Part shown: piece after piece, positions 61,701 to 64,000 of the stretch | How positions within the stretch are numbered: the first letter of the stretch is position 1 | Layout: the number at the start of each line of letters is the position of its first letter | Origin: Chitinophagaceae bacterium | GTDB lineage: Bacteria; Bacteroidota; Bacteroidia; Chitinophagales; Chitinophagaceae | Reading direction: 5' to 3' | Assembly: GCA_016786845.1 (NCBI GenBank) | Contig: JAEUVB010000004.1 | Location: forward strand, 1-64,000 | Length of the DNA stretch: 64,000 nucleotides | Notes under the pieces: generated by a model | Told to the model about the DNA's origin: nothing | Databases searched by the model: none | The model's input: only the letters and a program-made list of their open reading frames with translations | Translations under genes and position numbers: made by a program

Positions 61701-61903
61701 CATTTGGAAGCATTGAAGTAGGTGTCTATGGAAACAATTTGTGTCTGTGGGTGTCTCGTGAGAAAAACGAATTCGGCCAGCGTAAAAACACTTTCATCGA
61801 TCCTGAGATCAATGGTTTCGGTACAGGTAATGTACAAGGTGTTGAATTCGGAACAGTTCCATCTTTACGCAACTATGGTGTTAACTTAAGACTTACTTTC
61901 TAA
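58727..61903 (+). CDS. SusC/RagA-family TonB-linked outer-membrane transporter
   Basis: A 1058-residue outer-membrane barrel, starting at M-K-K-R-L-L-L-T-L-T (signal peptide ending V-L-A-Q); an in-frame ATG at 58661 adds residues that spoil the signal. Residues ~24-105 are the carboxypeptidase-like extension (G-R-I-T-D-D-K-G-E-P-I-P-G-A-T). It is followed by a plug domain (V-V-V-T-A ... A-L-I-V-V-D-G-V-P-Y) and a 22-strand barrel ending in L-R-L-T-F. Using TonB energy it imports a large nutrient (glycan or peptide) together with the SusD-like lipoprotein encoded 24 bp downstream. The substrate is unknown, as no glycoside hydrolase is adjacent in the window. Confidence 0.95.
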   Translation: MKKRLLLTLTVLLLGLQVVLAQSGALKGRITDDKGEPIPGATIRVKGTSKGTVTDMNGNFKINVDDGAMLQISAIGMKTTEKPAQDGMNVKLASETRGIGEVVVTAMAVPREKRSLGYSTTQIKGDDLTQGQDRSALSALAGKVAGVNITNTSGSPGSGTRVVIRGGSSITGDNQALIVVDGVPYNNGNSQNAGDNLNNQLDAGNRGNDINPEDIESMTVLKGAVASALYGSRASNGAIMITTKKGKGGKGGAAKNASFSSNYGWSNILKYPEFQNDWGQGYGGETHTEENWSWGRKFDGKLAPWGNVVNGVQKVKPYVALPDNVKDFFRRGKTWDNNFNIGGSNEKSNYFVSFSNLSNQGIVENSDYRRTSVRFNGGTIFNDKLSAQIGANYTKVKANLFAQGQANNSFYDQIYQTPRDIPMRELRDLNDPFNTLEGYYGAYTINPYYVVENYKNLNNVDRLTGNIDLNYKPFKWLEVINRTTNDYYTDITTQYAPKFNVVREDFGVDINEPGQYSVSNLSFNEINNDLMFRIKQSLAKDFSINALLGHNVRQRSSRSSYAETKGTVINDFQNLDNTASGHNAASARFLSRWVGLYADVQFNFSDYLFLNLTGRNDWSSNLPINKNSYFYPGASLAFVISDLLQKEANLNDKYLSFAKLRMGITRVGADGSSNYALYPTFAKNYITDGYNNSELLFPINGVAAYSQNNRLENPNLKPEITVEKEIGTELGFFQDRLRVDLSLYDRTSKDMIIPVDLPASSGYTSGLFNAGKITNRGIELAVNATPVRMKNNGLKWDLFFTYTKNKSEVKELFGDNQQLSLGGFNGLSVVAAVGQPYGAIYTRGPERTASGQIICDANGMPILSSTPQLYGSYNPDWMASWGTDLSFKGFRAHVLFFHKQGGQIYSRLKNIMEFVGSSSTTAYNDREDFVVPNSVVEVSPGVYATNETKVNAETFWTEQSNNEMNILPATFTKLREASLSYSLPKKWMKKSPFGSIEVGVYGNNLCLWVSREKNEFGQRKNTFIDPEINGFGTGNVQGVEFGTVPSLRNYGVNLRLTF

Positions 61904-61927
61904 TTCATTTTAAATAAGATATACGAT

Positions 61928-63382
61928 ATGAAAACAAACAGAATATATACATTGCTTATACTCTTAACCGGGGTGATGGTCTTGAATTCATCCTGTAGAA
62001 AGTGGATGGATGTTCGTACCGACCCGAATAATCCATCTGATGAACAAATGACCCTTGAATTGGTTTTGCCAAGTGCAGAATACAATATTTCTTATGTGGT
62101 GGGTAACCGCTACGCAGAAATTGGAGGTTTCTTGTCACAATATTGGACACAATTGCCTTCTGCTACTCAATACTACGATTACGATCGTTATTCTTTCGAC
62201 GCTACGGATGCTGATCGCGAGTGGTCACAACTGTATGCCGGTTCATTGAAAGATCTCAGTTTTATTGTTGCAAAAGGTGCTACAACTGGAGATTCAAACT
62301 ATGTAGCCGTTGCAAAAATCCTTCAGGCATATACCTATCAGTTGATTTCTGATGTACACGGTGATATTCCTTTTACAGAAGCATTAATGGCTCAGGGTGG
62401 TACCATTGCGCCTCATTATGATGCTCAAAGCGTTGTTTATGATGGTTGCGAAAACCTGCTGAACGAGGCTATGGATTGGATGTCCCCTGAAAGTGCAAAG
62501 CATCCCGGTGCTGATGATGTCATCTTCGGCGGTGATATGGCCATGTGGATTAAATTTGCAAATACCTTAAAGTTGAAATTGGCAATGCGTCAGTCGGGTA
62601 TTCGCCCTGCTAATGCAGCGGCTATCATGGCTACATTAAGTACTGCAGATTTCTTGGAATCAGGTGAAATGGCAGAGATCCATTTCTTTGATGTAACAGG
62701 AAACAAAAATCCTTTATATGCCAGTATCCAAGGTATAGGTGTTGATAATAACGTTGCTTCAAAGGCAATCGCTGACACTTTGAATGGTTGGGCAGATCCT
62801 CGAGCAATTGCTTTCTTTGATGAAAGTTCATTTGGTGCAGCAGGCATTAACGGTACTGTACAAGGTATCGCCGCATACAATCCTGGCGCTTACCCTTCAA
62901 ATTCACCACGTTCTACACTGTCTTCTCAAATTTTAGGCCCTACTGTACCTGTTATCTTTATGTCTGCATGGGAAAGTAATTTCCTTCAGGCAGAAGCTAA
63001 AGCACAAGGATGGTTGACCGGTGCTTCAACAGCTCAGGAAGATTATGAAGAAGCCATCGTCAGCAATATGGAATATTATGGATTTGACACAACAGGTCTT
63101 TCCTTATTCGCTGCGGCACCTTATGCATGGGAAGCTAATTTAGCTGATCAACTCAAGCAAATCGGTGTTCAGAAGTGGGTAGCTTTCTGCGGAAATCAAA
63201 ACATCGAATCTTGGATCGAATGGAGAAGAACAGGTTATCCGGTATTGGAACCATCTAAAGCGTCTACACTTCCTTTAGGATTGTTCCCTGCCCGTATTCC
63301 TTATCCATCCGGAGAAGAAACAGCTAATCCAAATTTCCCGGGTCAAAAACCTATTACTGAAAAAATGTGGTGGGATCTTTAA
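61928..63382 (+). CDS. SusD/RagB-family nutrient-binding lipoprotein
   Basis: A 484-residue surface lipoprotein with lipobox L-N-S-S-C (Cys23). The mature start R-K-W-M-D-V-R-T-D-P-N-N-P is typical of the SusD-like_2 subgroup, as is the TPR-like helical body with D-V-H-G-D-I-P-F-T-E-A and the C-terminal E-S-W-I-E-W-R-R-T-G-Y-P. It acts as the lid of the SusC-type transporter encoded just upstream; the 24-bp spacing indicates one operon. Subgroup membership alone does not predict the ligand, though many such members handle peptides or non-starch substrates. Confidence 0.95.
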   Translation: MKTNRIYTLLILLTGVMVLNSSCRKWMDVRTDPNNPSDEQMTLELVLPSAEYNISYVVGNRYAEIGGFLSQYWTQLPSATQYYDYDRYSFDATDADREWSQLYAGSLKDLSFIVAKGATTGDSNYVAVAKILQAYTYQLISDVHGDIPFTEALMAQGGTIAPHYDAQSVVYDGCENLLNEAMDWMSPESAKHPGADDVIFGGDMAMWIKFANTLKLKLAMRQSGIRPANAAAIMATLSTADFLESGEMAEIHFFDVTGNKNPLYASIQGIGVDNNVASKAIADTLNGWADPRAIAFFDESSFGAAGINGTVQGIAAYNPGAYPSNSPRSTLSSQILGPTVPVIFMSAWESNFLQAEAKAQGWLTGASTAQEDYEEAIVSNMEYYGFDTTGLSLFAAAPYAWEANLADQLKQIGVQKWVAFCGNQNIESWIEWRRTGYPVLEPSKASTLPLGLFPARIPYPSGEETANPNFPGQKPITEKMWWDL

Positions 63383-63406
63383 TCTTAAACGAATAAATAA
63401 TTACAC

Positions 63407-64000
63407 ATGAAAAGAATAATCATCATACTCCTTGCCGCTATACCGGCACTGACTTATACCTCATGCAAATTGAAGTATACTACAGATAATATTACAGAAA
63501 AGATTGTTGAACCCCATTATCCAACCATTACCCTGAAAGGTGATCAGTTTATCAGTATCCCAGTAAGCGCTACCGGTACTTACACTGATGCAGGTGCCCA
63601 AGGTCTGGATGACAATGACGGCAAAATCTATGACTTGATTCCGGAAAGTGCGGAAGTGGATTTGACTACTGCCGGTTTCTATACCGTCATTTACAGCTTC
63701 AAAAATACCGATGGATACGGATCAACTGCTACACGTTTTATCCTTGTAACCGGGGTCGATTCAGCTACGGATTATACCGGTGAATATCGCCGTACTTCTA
63801 ATAATTCGCCAATGAATGTTGAAAAAGTGGCTACCGGTTTGTACAAAACCGATAATGTGGGTGGTGTGTTATTACCATCGGCGTTTGCCCTTACAGCTTA
63901 TTTTGGCCTGATAGATGACAGCACCATCGTAGTACCTGAACAACCTACTGATGCCGGTATTTTGTATTGCAGCAATTCATTTCTGCGTACAATGACCGAT
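63407..64000 (+). CDS. Lipoprotein with Ig-like (DUF5011/5012-type) domain, truncated by window end
   Basis: The first 198 codons are visible; the frame runs off the window. It has a lipoprotein signal with lipobox T-Y-T-S-C (Cys20). Residues ~35-105 match the bacterial Ig-like pattern I-T-L-K-G-D ... T-Y-T-D-A-G-A ... A-G-F-Y-T-V-I-Y-S-F-K-N-T-D-G. The remainder looks like the DUF5012-type domain common as the third gene of SusCD loci. It is 24 bp after susD, so it is part of the operon and probably a surface binding or accessory lipoprotein. Confidence 0.85.
   Translation, partial: MKRIIIILLAAIPALTYTSCKLKYTTDNITEKIVEPHYPTITLKGDQFISIPVSATGTYTDAGAQGLDDNDGKIYDLIPESAEVDLTTAGFYTVIYSFKNTDGYGSTATRFILVTGVDSATDYTGEYRRTSNNSPMNVEKVATGLYKTDNVGGVLLPSAFALTAYFGLIDDSTIVVPEQPTDAGILYCSNSFLRTMTD

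Overview
The window comes from a member of the phylum Bacteroidota, most likely a gliding or T9SS-bearing Chitinophagia/Saprospiria-type bacterium. The signs are SusC/SusD outer-membrane nutrient-uptake genes, five proteins with type IX secretion (T9SS) C-terminal sorting domains, a GldB-like lipoprotein, ribosomal protein THX, and many promoters with the Bacteroidota -7 box TAnnTTTG. I cannot name the genus from sequence alone.

Layout. 0-2 kb: the tail of a regulatory-like domain protein, a cluster of hairpin-forming repeats (481-1000), a Crp/Fnr regulator and a G-tract region. About 2.0-11.2 kb: an AT-richer, all-plus-strand heavy-metal resistance island (DUF6660, a CzcA-TolC fusion, a CzcB adaptor, DUF3703 and a Zn/Cd-type P1B ATPase). 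It is bounded by 9-bp inverted ends (GTTATGCCC / GGGCATAAC), carries a covarying hairpin near each end, and finishes in a ~130-bp structure resembling an integron attC site. Its proteins would pump divalent metal from cytoplasm to periplasm (ATPase) and on across the outer membrane (RND-adaptor-OMF). 11.2-12.7 kb: two orphan genes. 13-16 kb: gcvP. 16-24.5 kb: a secreted beta-propeller, a DUF481 gene broken by a TGA, a DUF3108 gene, an outer-membrane protein, chrA, murB and a tandem pair of RlpA-like genes.

24.5-39 kb is mostly housekeeping: alpha/beta hydrolase, CBS protein, THX (below usual ORF cut-offs), HU, DUF4286, exonuclease III, two T9SS cargo proteins, amidohydrolase, nadE, gldB-like, fabH, and a dxr-rseP pair. 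39-50 kb: a duplicated cysteine-containing lipoprotein pair, outer-membrane barrels, a GH3/beta-lactamase-fold fusion, aminopeptidase P, a lytic transglycosylase, DUF2480 and a T9SS protein. 50-53 kb: fhs and fdhD, both linked to formate. 53-55.5 kb: a nine-PKD-repeat T9SS adhesin-like protein. 55.7-58.4 kb: the rplM-rpsI-rpsB-tsf operon. 58.7-64 kb: a SusC-SusD pair and a third lipoprotein cut by the window edge.

Several genes have a perfect or near-perfect TAnnTTTG box 4-5 nt before the start codon, which predicts leaderless mRNAs. No tRNA, rRNA, CRISPR array, transposase or integrase was seen. Family names come from recognising motifs, not from database searches.
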